Below, one piece after another: positions 11,101 through 21,486 of a stretch of DNA of 32,500 nucleotides. The notes below the pieces were generated by a model. That model searched no databases. It worked only from the letters and a program-made list of their open reading frames with translations, and was not told the DNA's origin. The stretch covers positions 1 through 32,500 of the forward strand of contig JABUQX010027648.1 of assembly GCA_015478945.1 (NCBI GenBank), read 5' to 3'. This DNA is from Trachelipus rathkii (lineage: Eukaryota > Arthropoda > Malacostraca > Isopoda > Trachelipodidae). The position numbers and the translations under genes were made by a program. Each line of letters begins with the position of its first letter. The stretch's first letter is position 1.

Positions 11101-14100
11101 AAAAACGTGAATTGCATTGAACTCGCGATTCCAAAAGCAGAAACGAGATAAATTTTCTTAAATGTTTTGTGTCTTAAATTGGAACGGTTTTTACATTGAA
11201 GAACTTTTTACATTGAGATGATATATATTATCTAGACAATAAAGTAGTTTGCCTTACCTTTGTGCATGAGCTTAGTACTTTTGATAAAACTTCTAAGCTT
11301 ACCTAAAATTACCCCTTTTTCTTAATATTTCTACTTGTATACCATTTAGAACTCTAAAAGTGATATTTTTCATTAAATTGCAACAATACTACTTTGAATG
11401 TTCACGTCCTTAGAAACTCGTATATTGATATTCAAAAAGAACATGGAATACTTGGAAGCATAATACGCTATTCAAAATATAGCAGAAAAGGTGAAATGAT
11501 TAATAGTTTTAGGTGTCTTAATGGCCGTTTAATTCCATAGAACTCAATAATTGTTTTTTATAATATACCGAATATTTCATTAGTGTTGAAACCTGTTTTA
11601 ATACGAGAACTATTTAACTCTAAGGTTACCTTTGCGCAGTTAAATTTTTCAGACTGTACAAATGCAACGTCTTATAAATACGCGTTTTATTCCTATCAAA
11701 ATTCAAGACATTGATAATTATTTGGTAATCTATGTCCTTAATATGGTGGATTTATTTAAAAACGTAATTACGTTATTCAGCATATTGAAAATATGTGTTT
11801 CCTGGAATGAATTCTTACAAAAGCATATAAAGTCAGGAGATTTATATTATTTTTTTAGTGTCTCTACTTGATTTGTGATGTAATGAGATAGGCAAGTAGA
11901 AATATAGTGTTTTTATGTAATTGACTTAAGTGATTCCCTAGGATGATACCCGCCTAATTAATTTTAGAATTTCTAAATTTCTAAAATGTCCCTCCAGGTA
12001 GACAAAATTAGAATTTTAGAATTTTAAAATACGATCTTCTCAATACATTTAGCCTTTTTTCTTTCAATCCATCAAGTTTTATTAGTCGTCATCATCATTT
12101 CTTCACTTCCCAATAACCATTCCTGTTGATTTCATTTGAATATTTCTATTTTTTTTAAGCTTAGGTATTATATTAAATATTTCTTTTACGTATCTCCAAA
12201 GTCGATTTATGAAATTTCTAAATTTAGTTGTTCTTCCGAATTGATATTTTCCAGACAGAAATCTTTACCTTTTATCAGATATAACGATATATTTTTTTTT
12301 CTTATACAAGCTCTCCAGAGTTATTTATATTTAAGAATCTCTAAAACTCATATTTCTTATTTCTCTTCTATTTCTTAAATGAGATGCATAAATAGCTAAA
12401 TATATGGATTTAACGGTATTTTCTATGCCAATAAAGTTCTTAAAGTTGTACTTCATATGAATAATAGCAATTTCAAAAAGCAGAAAGAAGAAATATTATA
12501 TTGTTCTTGTAGAGATAGTCTTTTTCATGCGTTTTTTATAATGAAATTTCAATGTTTGTGTGTAATATAATAAATTATTTCATATAGTTGTGAAACCTTG
12601 TCTTTGACAGACGTGACTTTCTGCCCACACTGTCTTTTTTCAATATTTTCGATAATATTGACACAATAAACGATAAAAAGTATTATTTTCAATTCTAATA
12701 TTTGAAAATAATTTGGTAAATCTTAAAAATTGAAGCTTCTAACGGTTTATTCAGCTCTTATGAAAAATAATGTGTTTTCCTTGGAAAGTGCAGATTCGAA
12801 AAACAGAAAAGAAGAATGTTATTATTTTTTTGTATTATTAGAAACATCATCTTTAAAAATATTTCAATGCTTTTATATTATTTAAACAAATACAAACCAT
12901 AAATAGAAAACTCCTAAAAATATCTATAAAGGAAATAAAATCTTTTAGTACGCTTACTCTTTTCTAAATTATTATATACTAATATGGTCAAGAAACTTTT
13001 AAAGTAGATTTCTTAAATCTCAATTCACTTATAATTATAGTTGTATCTCTTAAATTGAGGTTTTTAGTGCGTATTTTCAGCACTTGATTTAATATGAATG
13101 TTTATCTATTGAGAAAGCTCAATTGCAAGAGCTTAAAAGGAATTTAAATAGTTTTAGATGTCTTAAATTGACGTTTTTTAATGAATTCTCAATATTTGTT
13201 TTATATACCAAAGTTTTATTAAGTTTTGAAAACCTGTATTTAATATGTAAATAAAAAAATTTACTTTTAACATATAGCGACTTATTTTCTCACATTTTTC
13301 AACATAGCAAATTGAAAAATCTTGAAAAAGCTTGACGAACGCTTCTAAAATTTTCATAACATTTTGTATAATATATGGTTAATCTTTAAATTGAGATTTT
13401 AACGGGTTCTTTTTAATGCTATAGAAAAAAATTATATGTTATTTTATATGAAATGCCTTATTTAAAAAGCAGAAAAGTATATTTATTAATTAGTTTTTAA
13501 GTTCTAAGAGATTAGTGGAACGTTATCTTAAATGAATTCATATTGTTTCTTTATATACTCAAATACATATATAGTTGTGACAAAAACTCTGTTTGTTTAA
13601 AAAATTTAACTATAGATTCCGCTTTTTTCTTGAAATTTTCCATCCAAATTATGAACTTAAAAGTACGATTTTCAATAAATTTCAACATTTGAATTATTTG
13701 GTAAATTCTTAAAAACTTGAGTTTCTGACGGTAATTTCAGCATTTGTAAAAATAATTGAATCGATATATTTCAAAAAGCAAAGTGAATTTATTAATTGTT
13801 GTAGGTGTATTCATATTTTAATGTAAATTTCAATATTATGTTTTTTATGTACCAAATATTTCATAATATCACCCCTGTTTTTAATAAAAAATTACTAATA
13901 AAATTACGCTTTTTTCTTAAATTTTCACATTCCAAATTTTGAACTCTAATCGATTTTTTAAAATTTCACATTTGAATATTTGGTAAATCGTTAAAGAGCT
14001 TTTAAAGGATTTTCAGCAGTTTGAAATAAATACAGTATGTCTCATTTGACTAAACATTTCAAACAAGCATATAGTATTTGATCAATATTGTTTTTAGGTG

Positions 14101-15480
14101 TACTTATATTGAGTTTATATTCTTTAAAAATGAGATTGGTTAAAAATTGTGTCAATTAATACAAGAAAATATTTACTTTCTTAAACACGTCTTCTGGCCA
14201 TAAATTTTTAACTTATAAAATTACGCTTTATTTAGTTATTATTTCACTTACAATTTATATACAATACTATTAAATAGTACGATTTTTCCTAACATTCAAC
14301 ATTTGAAATTATTTGTTAATACTGAAAATTGTTTAATTTTAATTGTATTCGTAGGAAAAAAAAGTGTTAAAATTTAAAACAATTTCAAAAGTGTACAGAG
14401 AATCTAAAACTGATAAGGAGTTCTTTAAATTTGCACGTTTTTTTATATGAAATATCAATATTTGTTTTTTATTACCAAATATTTATCAATTTTCTGAAAG
14501 TATACACGTATTGATATTCTATCAACAATTAACTTAACTTTATAACTCTCTTTTGCTTACTGATTTTATCTATTCGCTAACTTACAAATTTTGAACTTAT
14601 GCTTAATATGTAGGTGGATTTTTCGTAAATTTAATAACATTTCTGATAACATTATTTGAGTGAGAATTAAGTACTTGAGTTTTTACAAGTTATTTCAGCA
14701 TTACGAAGAAATAAATGTGTTATTACTATTGAAAAATGACAAATTTATCAAAAGTCTAGATTACAAAGTGAATTTTTATGAAGATAGTTTTTATGTTGTC
14801 TTTAATTGACGTTTTTTAATCGATATTAAAAATTCGCTTTTAATAGGTAACAGGCATTATTAGTTGTGAAAAAACTGTTTTAATAAAAAAGTTTCACTTC
14901 AAAATTACGCTTTTTCTTAAATTTTATTCACATTAAAAATTGTATCAAATTCCAATAAAAGTACGATCTTTCATAAATTTCAACATTAGAAGAAATTATT
15001 TTGGTAAAAAGTTCTTAAAAACTGAGTTTTTTAACGTAGTTCTTCAAACGCTCTTGAAGAGAGATAAATGTGTTGTCATTGAAGAATGACTATCTCAAAA
15101 AGCAGGAAAAAGTGTATTGTTATTAATAGGTGTGTAGATGTCTTAAATTTGGACAGGTTTAATCTCTAGTAAATTTCCTTCAGAATAATTTGTTTTTAGC
15201 CAAATATTTCATTAGTTGTGAGAACCTGTTTTAGTACAAAGAAATTAACTTCAAAATTACGCTTTTCTTAAATTTTAGACAGATTTAGAACTCTTAAAAG
15301 TAACGATATTTCTAAATTTCATCATTGAAATTATTTGTTAAATCTAGAAATTGATTTTAACGGTATTTCAGCAATTTGATAAAACTGATATGTTGTTTCA
15401 CATCTTTACTAATCTCATAGCAAGAAAAGAGCAATTTATTAATTGTTTTTGGTCTTAAATTTACATTTTTTTTAAATATA
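8140..15480. repeat. Satellite array, ~22 diverged monomers of ~330-340 bp
   Basis: Two landmark words recur in fixed order. AAAAAGCAGAAAAG-like words lie near 8151, 8457, 8807, 9128, 9828, 11135, 11479, 12476, 12800, 13465, 13776, 15097 and 15420. TTTCAACATTTGAAATTATTTGGTAA-like words lie near 8356, 8683, 9032, 9717, 12690, 13680, 13965, 14297, 14980 and 15315. Spacings cluster around 300-355 bp or multiples. Other conserved words are TTAGGTGTCTTAA, CCAAATATTTCATTAG, AAATTACGCTTTTTCTTAA and GGTATTTTCAGCATTTGAAA. There are no open frames of note. The array ends just before a (TG)n run. It is a diverged satellite; a centromeric or heterochromatic location is possible but not shown. Confidence 0.9.
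11880..12415. repeat. Divergent segment inside the satellite array
   Basis: For about 530 bp the usual landmark order is lost. Only scattered satellite-like words remain, such as TTAGAATTTTAAAATACGAT near 12015. It contains repeats of TTTAGAATTTCTAAATTTC and a C-richer patch (about 12055-12125). It is either a strongly decayed ~1.5-monomer stretch or a small insertion. The open frame at 12136-12378 has no recognisable features. Confidence 0.5.
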
Positions 15481-15495
15481 GAGAAATTCCCACGT

Positions 15496-15496
15496 G

Positions 15497-15529
<33 letters not shown>
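15496..15529. repeat. (TG)n microsatellite
   Basis: About 17 uninterrupted TG units directly after the last satellite monomer. Confidence 0.95.
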
Positions 15530-15532
<3 letters not shown>

Positions 15533-16559
15533 ATAAAGTTTTTTTTGCCGTCTGAAAAAAGAAATTATATTTCCAAATATTTATTTGTGTTTTTTTAACA
15601 CTTCATTTTTCCCTTTTATAAAGTCACAAAAAAAAATCATTAAAAATAAACTAACAGTTTTTATTTCCTTCAAATTTAGTATCAACTTTACATATAAACA
15701 CATAAACAAACTGACGTTTATTCTAAATGTTTTGGTATAACGTAAGGTGGTGTTAGCCATGTTTGACTATTTTTCCTTCAAATATTTTGAAAGTACTTTT
15801 CTGAGATTGTCAAAATATTTTTTTTAAAAAAATAAATTTTGAAATTAGGTGTCTAAATGAAATTTAGTACCACACTAAATTGGACTATTTTAATGCAAAG
15901 TGCAATGAAATATCTTGAAAATTAAAGATTTTATTGCTATTTCTGAGGAAGTTCAAAAATCAAAAATTCCTCTCCTTCTCCCCCCCCCAAAAAAAAACAA
16001 AAACGAACAGTTCATTTTCTTTATTTTCTATAAAAATAAAGATACCATAGCTATTCATCAAAAAAACAGTTTCTTTTATCGATTTGAAATAGATGGGATT
16101 TTGCTATGAAGTCTCCCCTTAATTAAGGTTATAAAGTTTATTTAGGCTACAAAAAGTGAATCTCACTAACTTCCACTTCTGCTGAAATACTCTATGAAAT
16201 AGTGTAACATTGGCATCTTCTGATAGCTGCCAAATTCATAATGAATTCGAAAGGTATTCTGTAGTGCAACAAAGAGCCAAGGAGGTAAATTTTGTTTCTC
16301 TGTAGATCCTTTCATTGTAGCTGATGCTAAATCAAAATGTCATCCAAGCAAAAACAAACTGGTTTTCTTCTACATATGAAAATCAGGAGAAAGATTCAAC
16401 GATAAGAATCAGGTATTTCCTCGAAAATAAATATTTGGTCAAATCTAATATACTCCGGAAGTCTGAAAACGATATAAAATACGAGCTGTCTCTAAAAACA
16501 ATAAACATTCTTGGCAAAGCCATAGTATTTGGAAAAGGAATCGTGGAAGTTAAAAGAAA
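15530..16559. other. Unrecognised sequence between satellite and LINE
   Basis: AT-rich sequence with homopolymer runs (C9/A9 at about 15980-16000). Two small plus-strand open frames (15915-16109 and 16324-16638) have no motif I recognise; the second runs into the LINE on the opposite strand, so it is not credible as a gene in full. I cannot assign this stretch. Confidence 0.4.
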
Positions 16560-17325
16560 GAATTGTTGTGTTCAAGGCTTTTTATTGTTGTACATTTGTG
16601 GAAGAACACGTCACAGATTGACGGCTAGAAAGAGTTAGAGAGAGTAGGAGAGTTAACAAGCCGAATAGCCCTAGACTCCACCTTATCAAGGAGAACAGTG
16701 TGTGCAGAACTAGTCCAGATATGTGATGCATTCTCCATGCAAGGGCGAACAAAGTCTTAGAAGCTTGTTTTGAAAGAGAAATAATGTTGTCTCAATAATT
16801 AGGGTCACGAAAAAAGGAAACCCCAAGAATATAAAGAACAGATAAAGGTTTGAGTTGTGTGTTTTCGAAGAATAAATTATTGTTGTGTGAAATATTATTT
16901 AGAGTAGATAAGTTAAGAAACTGTGTTTTTCAATCATTGAAAGTGCCATCTTTCTTTGTTACAATTAAAAGATCAAAGAACAGCTGCTCCAAGGCCACCA
17001 TCATGACATTCGTTAATTGCTGTTGAGAGGTTCCACTTCCATGAAAGGAGTTATGAAGGGTGCAGTCATATACATAGGAGTGGATAGAGAGAAGGTCAAT
17101 AACGAAAAGTAGAAAAATAGTTGGGGATGGGACAGAACCTTAAGGATCACTACAACTAATAGATTAAAAGAATGAACGGCGGCCATCTACAACTGCTGCT
17201 ATAGAACGACTGGAAAGGAAATCAGAGAGAAAGTCGCAGAAAGGTGGATAGATGCCTTAAGAAGGAAGTTTCGAAATCAAAGCATTCTGTCAGACTCAAT
17301 CGAATATTTTCTAATGTCTGGAAAA
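16560..17325 (-). pseudogene. Jockey/CR1-like LINE reverse transcriptase fragment
   Basis: Read on the minus strand with a few frame changes, the conserved order of a non-LTR reverse transcriptase is visible: DIS-K-FD-V (about 17318-17290; two stops replace Arg and Trp), ALISKLPS, FCDFLSDFLSSRSIAAVVDG, then PQGSV-like DP*GSVPSPTIFLLFVIDLL (about 17150-17095), and HSYVYDCTLH where the catalytic YADD block should be (about 17080-17055). Farther on come ILGVSFFRDPNY and the C-terminal RPCMENASHIW...SAHTVLLDKVESRAIRLVNSP (about 16750-16640). Recalled relatives are LINE polymerases common in crustaceans. The upstream endonuclease is absent. Similarity stops at the hAT target duplication and does not resume beyond 19451, so the copy is probably 5'-truncated there. 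Confidence 0.8.
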
Positions 17326-17333
17326 ACAGCAAC
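17326..17333. repeat. 8-bp target-site duplication, left
   Basis: ACAGCAAC abuts the left inverted repeat and is repeated exactly at 19444-19451. Eight-base duplications are the hAT signature. Confidence 0.85.
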
Positions 17334-17404
17334 CATGGGCGTCCGCACATAGGGGCAAGGAGGGGCACTTGCCCCCCCCTGGAATTTGGGATCGGAATTT
17401 TTTT

Positions 17405-17420
17405 AAAAAATATATATATA

Positions 17421-17455
<35 letters not shown>

Positions 17456-17532
17456 CTATATATATGATATATATACTATATATATATATATATTATATGT
17501 AGTATATATGAGTATATATATATGTACAGCAT

Positions 17533-17567
<35 letters not shown>

Positions 17568-17570
17568 TAA
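17405..17570. repeat. (TA)n tract, left interior of the hAT element
   Basis: TA microsatellite filling the space between the left hAT arm and the mariner. Translating it yields a meaningless Ile-Tyr repeat. Confidence 0.9.
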
Positions 17571-17573
17571 GCA

Positions 17574-19295
17574 CAGGGTGTATCGTTTAATCTTGTGAAA
17601 AATTGGACTATGTATTCCATTGCAATAAATATATATATATGTCAATTAACATTTCACCGAAAACGCCTCGTTTCAAGATACAAGGTGAATGAAAACTTGT
17701 GGGACATATCTGATATATTCCATTGCCCTTCCCGTGCCACATCTCAACCTTTAATAAAAAGCACAAATATATCGTAGAAAAGGTTACCTACCTGTTATTT
17801 ACTAGTTCCGTATCTCGCTTCATTTATACATATACTAGTCCGTGTCGCGTCAAGTTCTGTGTTCAAGTGTTGCTCTTATTTTCAAAATGAATTACATAAA
17901 TAGTGAAATGTGCGATATGCATTTGTTTACGGTCGTACGAACGTTAATTCATTAGCAGCCATGCGTCTTTATGAAGAAATGTACCCTAACCGTGTCATCC
18001 CGCATCATACTCTATGTTTGCACGTCTCCATTAACGTCTTAGAGAAACAGGAAGTTCTTAAAAAACTTACTAATGACAACGGGGCGACCTCGCATAGTAT
18101 CCAACTCCAGATGTGCAGAACAGGTTCTCCAGAACTTGAAGGACAGTCCTACAACAAGTAGAAAATTGCTAGACACACTCAACAAAAGTAAATAACAATA
18201 CCAATCGAAGGCAGGTTTTCAGGGTAATTGATAACCCATCCACACTTCTAGATATGAACCTTAATCACATACCAACCATGACAGCATGCACGAACGTTTA
18301 GTAAACGAACAACAAGAATCTTTCTACTGCGAAGAGTAAACAAATCTAGTAAAACGATGGATGCAACAGAAAATTGCAGATCAATCCTCACCATTTAGCA
18401 GAACTATTGTTCACCGATGAGGCAAATTCTTTCCAGAGACGGCATATCGAACTTCCACAACAACACATATGGCTGATGAGAACCCACATGCAATAGTTGA
18501 AGCGCCATCAACACCAGTTTTAATTGAATGTATGGGTCGGAAATGTTGGCGACCATTTAATAGGTCCATTCTTTTTACCAACGAGGCTTACTGGAGACGT
18601 TTATCACTAATTTCTTGAACATGACCTGCCTACACTACCGGAAGACGTCCCATTACAATTAAGAATGCAAAGTATTTTTATGCACGCGGCCGCTCCAGCT
18701 CATTTCAGTTTAGTTTCTCGTAAACTATTGAAACACTGTATATTCACGCCGTTGTGATAAGGTCGGGCTAGTACAGACTTGGCTTCCGCGGGTCTCTCAG
18801 ACCTAATGCATTGGACTTTCTCTTGTTGGCGCTCACCTGAAACATCTATGGGTTTATAACAGCAAAGTTAGCAAAGTCCGAAGAATTAAGGGCTCGCATA
18901 ATCGCATCCTGTGAGACACAATTCGTCACACACACGGTATCATTTGAACATAGTCCCACCAATCATGGGTCACAGAATAGAGGCCTGTATTGCCGCTGGG
19001 GTTGCTCATTTTCAACATTTGTATAACCTTAGTGCACCATTGCTTCGTACTATTTATGTTGTATATTTTCTTCTGTGCAGTATGTATGTATTCTTATGAT
19101 TAAATAAATTGAATGAATTTTTTAATTCCTTTCCAAAATTAGTTTACTGTTTATTGTACTTAATGTTTAAACAGGTTTCATCACCTGGTATCTGGAAACG
19201 AGGCGTTTTCGGTGATATGTTTAACACATAGTATCTTATATTTATGCAAGGAACATCATACTGAATTTTTCGCAATATTAATGAATATATGTATA
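17574..19295 (+). mobile_element. Tc1/mariner-group transposon with long inverted repeats
   Basis: The segment 17640-17700 and the complement of 19171-19225 match closely, sharing the word CACCGAAAACGCCTCGTTTC and then AAGATACAAGGTGA / CAGATACCAGGTGA. The match continues outward, more weakly, through TTGTGAAAAATTG (about 17593) and its counterpart (about 19275), so the inverted repeats exceed 100 bp. Both ends merge into TA tracts, as expected for TA target sites, which makes the outer limits approximate. The element carries the transposase remnant at 17887-19099 and a total length near 1.7 kb. Confidence 0.8.
17887..19099 (+). pseudogene. Mariner-type transposase with DUF4817 N-terminus, inactive
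   Basis: The start ATG at 17887 opens MNYINSEMCDMH, then a frameshift leads to FVYGRTNVNSLAAMRLYEEM (DUF4817 helix-turn-helix region, from about 17924). After further frameshifts the DDE_3-type catalytic core follows: LLFTDEA (about 18405-18425), HLIGPFFLPTRLTGDVY (about 18553-18605), MHAAAPAHFSL (about 18680-18712) and the C-terminal IEACIAAGVAHFQHL (about 18978-19022). The family normally reads MHDGAPAHF, so the second catalytic Asp is replaced by Ala here. With several frameshifts and stops the copy cannot make a working transposase. Its position between matching inverted repeats shows it is the element's own gene. Confidence 0.85.
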
Positions 19296-19398
19296 TATAT
19301 CATATATATATATATATTATTATATATAATATATAATATAATTATCATATATATAATATATATATATATAATAGTATATATATTATTATATTATATGG
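19285..19398. repeat. (TA)n tract, right interior of the hAT element
   Basis: TA microsatellite between the right mariner end and the right hAT arm. Confidence 0.85.
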
Positions 19399-19443
19399 TT
19401 AATAGCTTTGCCCCCCTTGGAAAATTTTCTGCGGACGCCCATG

Positions 19444-19451
19444 ACAGCAAC
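19444..19451. repeat. 8-bp target-site duplication, right
   Basis: ACAGCAAC directly after the right inverted repeat; exact partner of 17326-17333. Confidence 0.85.
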
Positions 19452-19904
19452 TTTAGTTGAGGTGAAAGAATATTATGGCAAGTTCGCCTTCACGCCAGAG
19501 AGAATTACCTCAGTTATGCACTCTACAAATTCCAATGGAGGGACCCATCCCAAGAAGGAGGAGTCATTCCATGGGAGATCAATGAAGTACGACACGCAAT
19601 TAGACCAGTTTGGCAACAGTACCAAAATGGGTCAAAACATTTCCTCGACTAGGCGGGAGGCAATTCGTGCGAAAGACTTGAGCAGTTTAAAAAAGATACA
19701 AACATAAAAAAGTGATCGAAGAAACCCAGAATAGGAAAGAGTTTAACAGAATAAGGGAAAAACTTGAAAGGTAACAAATGTTAAAAATGTTGGCTTCATC
19801 GCAAGACGATTAGGGATACGAGTGGGGAGCTGCACCAGCTGCTCAAAGTCATTCTGGATTCAGGGCTTTGGTAGGCAAGTTCACCAGCTCTATCATGAGA
19901 AACA
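19452..19904. other. Unrecognised low-AT flank beyond the hAT element
   Basis: Unlike the surroundings, this ~450-bp stretch has balanced composition and a plus-strand open frame of up to 99 codons (19408-19707) that begins inside the hAT arm. The translated segment VEVKEYYGKFAFTPERIT and what follows match no family I recognise, and the minus strand does not continue the LINE. It may be an exon fragment, a piece of another element or chance. Confidence 0.3.
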
Positions 19905-20067
19905 TATATATACTATAATATATGATATAGTATATAATATATACTATATATATATATATATATATATCTATATAATTATAGTATATATATATATATATAT
20001 ATCATATATATATATATATAAATATATATATTATTATATATATATATATATAATATTATATATAATT

Positions 20068-20139
<72 letters not shown>

Positions 20140-20149
20140 TACTATATAT

Positions 20150-20180
<31 letters not shown>
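19905..20180. repeat. (TA)n tract
   Basis: Long TA microsatellite ending exactly where the hAT-like end at 20182 begins. Confidence 0.9.
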
Positions 20181-20181
<1 letters not shown>

Positions 20182-20345
20182 CGTTCCCAACCTGGGGTAC
20201 GAGTACTCCCTGGGTTCGCAACTGCTATCGATGGGGGGTACACCGAAAAAAATGATTTGTATGGGGAAACATTTCGAAAAAATGGCTTCATTGAAAAAGA
20301 ATGTAAAAGAAAAAAAATTTAAGGATATAGATTTAGAATATAAAA
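20182..20345. mobile_element. hAT end of the GGTTCCCAACCTGGGG type
   Basis: GTTCCCAACCTGGGGTACGA, then GTACTCCCTGGGTTCGCAAC and GATGGGGGGTACACCGAAAAAAATG. Animal hAT elements often begin CAGTGGTTCCCAACCTGGGGTACG with GGGGGTACG repeats inside; here the first CAGTG has been replaced by the TA tract. The transposase of this type is ZBED5/SCAND3-like, like the remnant at 25467, but no direct link is visible. Confidence 0.6.
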
Positions 20346-20374
20346 TTACGGAATTAAATTATTGTCTGCTTATA

Positions 20375-20517
20375 TTATACTATATTATTATATATATATA
20401 GATTATATATTTATAATATAATTATATAGTATTATATATATTATATAATATTTATATATTATATATATTATGTCATAAATTATATTATATGGTTTCACCA
20501 TGGGTAGGTCAAAGATT

Positions 20518-20557
<40 letters not shown>

Positions 20558-20610
20558 TGATATATATTATATAAATATAATATATATATTAATATTATAT
20601 ATATATATAA

Positions 20611-20641
<31 letters not shown>

Positions 20642-20685
20642 CCTATATATTATATATATATAATATATATATATATATAATTCTT
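20375..20685. repeat. (TA)n tracts around a short unique island
   Basis: Two TA microsatellites (about 20375-20475 and 20517-20685) separated by a ~45-bp unique piece containing GGTTTCACCATGGGTAGGTC. Confidence 0.85.
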
Positions 20686-21270
20686 GTTTACCAACAAAAA
20701 ATTACACACAGTCTATTAGCCTTTTCATAATCTGGCGATTTTCGTCACTTCTTCGTTATGTTTTTTAATAAGCGTTTTATGAAATTCACTTAAAGCCTGA
20801 TCAATATTGTATTTCTAAAGTTTGTTTCTAACAAATAATCAACACTAACTTCCATTTCAATCTAATATTAATAACTCAAAAATAATTAAATATATTAATA
20901 ATTAATATTGCAAGTGAACATTGGTTTCCAAAGAAATAAAAAAAAAACTAATTTTGGCAACATCGGAGAGTACGACGAGCGAGAGGCGGCGAGCCTCCCT
21001 TTATAGCATTGCAAGTATAGGATATATTTTATTTCAGCTACGCCGATGTGCGTAGGAAAGTTAAGCAGTGGATAGAGAGGCAAAACATAAATATTTTTTT
21101 TTTTGGTTTTATTATTTAAGATTTTTGTAGATTAATTTTCTTATGGTTTCTTATTATATTAATCATTTTTTATATTTTTTTATTTGGTTTGAGAGAGGAA
21201 ATTTGTTCTTCAAAAATAAGATAGGGCAATGCTACCGCAGCCTATCCTTAACTAACGCACTGATATAGTA
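20686..21270. other. Unassigned sequence, possibly hAT interior
   Basis: No credible gene. A GC-richer patch at about 20960-21010 contains CGGAGAGTACGACGAGCGAG and GGCGGCGAGCCTCC, and resembles non-coding parts of hAT elements I recall; this is weak. The minus-strand open frame 20895-21083 shows no motif. Confidence 0.3.
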
Positions 21271-21277
21271 TACATAT

Positions 21278-21382
21278 CTATTATGATATATATATATATA
21301 TTTATATAATCTATATACTATATTAATATATATATATAAATAATAATATATATATATATATATATAATTTATATATATAATT
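21278..21382. repeat. (TA)n tract
   Basis: TA microsatellite immediately before the CATCCGCAT-rich hAT end. Confidence 0.85.
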
Positions 21383-21387
21383 AAGTA

Positions 21388-21486
21388 TTTCAGGTAACAT
21401 CCGCATCGCGAGAAATACGCCACATTATAAAGATCACGCATCCGCATACCGCGCTTTGCAATGCGGATGTTGCGCGGATATTTATT
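21388..21486. mobile_element. hAT subterminal region with CATCCGCA repeats
   Basis: The words ACATCCGCATCGCGA, GCATCCGCATACCGCG, CAATGCGGATGTTGCG and GCGGATATTT occur within 100 bp, in both orientations. Repeated GCATCCGCATCCGC words next to the terminus typify one group of animal hAT elements. It lies about 130 bp before, and on the same side as, the start of the transposase remnant at 21617, so it is probably that element's 5' end. Confidence 0.55.

Larger units (their letters stand above)
17334..19443. mobile_element. Non-autonomous hAT-type element, host to a nested mariner
   Basis: The ends are a perfect 14-bp inverted repeat: CATGGGCGTCCGCA at 17334-17347 and its complement at 19430-19443, flanked by the duplication ACAGCAAC. 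Inside each end are G/C-run sequences: GGGGCACTTGCCCC at 17362-17375 (a perfect hairpin) and GCCCCCCTTGGAAAATTTTC at about 19411-19429. Once the mariner at 17574-19295 is excluded, only these arms and (TA)n remain, so the original element was a short MITE-like hAT derivative without a transposase. CA-starting ends and 8-bp duplications are established hAT features. Confidence 0.8.

Noticed and set aside
8140..15480. CRISPR-like regular repeats
   Set aside because: The period is ~335 bp with whole-monomer similarity and no short repeat/unique spacer pattern; it is a eukaryotic satellite.
16324..16638. Plus-strand open frame of 104 codons
   Set aside because: Its end overlaps the LINE on the opposite strand, and the rest has no recognisable family.
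17244..17570. Open frame ending in a long Ile-Tyr repeat
   Set aside because: It reads through (TA)n and the hAT end; no coding signal.
19822..20103. Open frame rich in Ile and Tyr
   Set aside because: Translation of a TA microsatellite.
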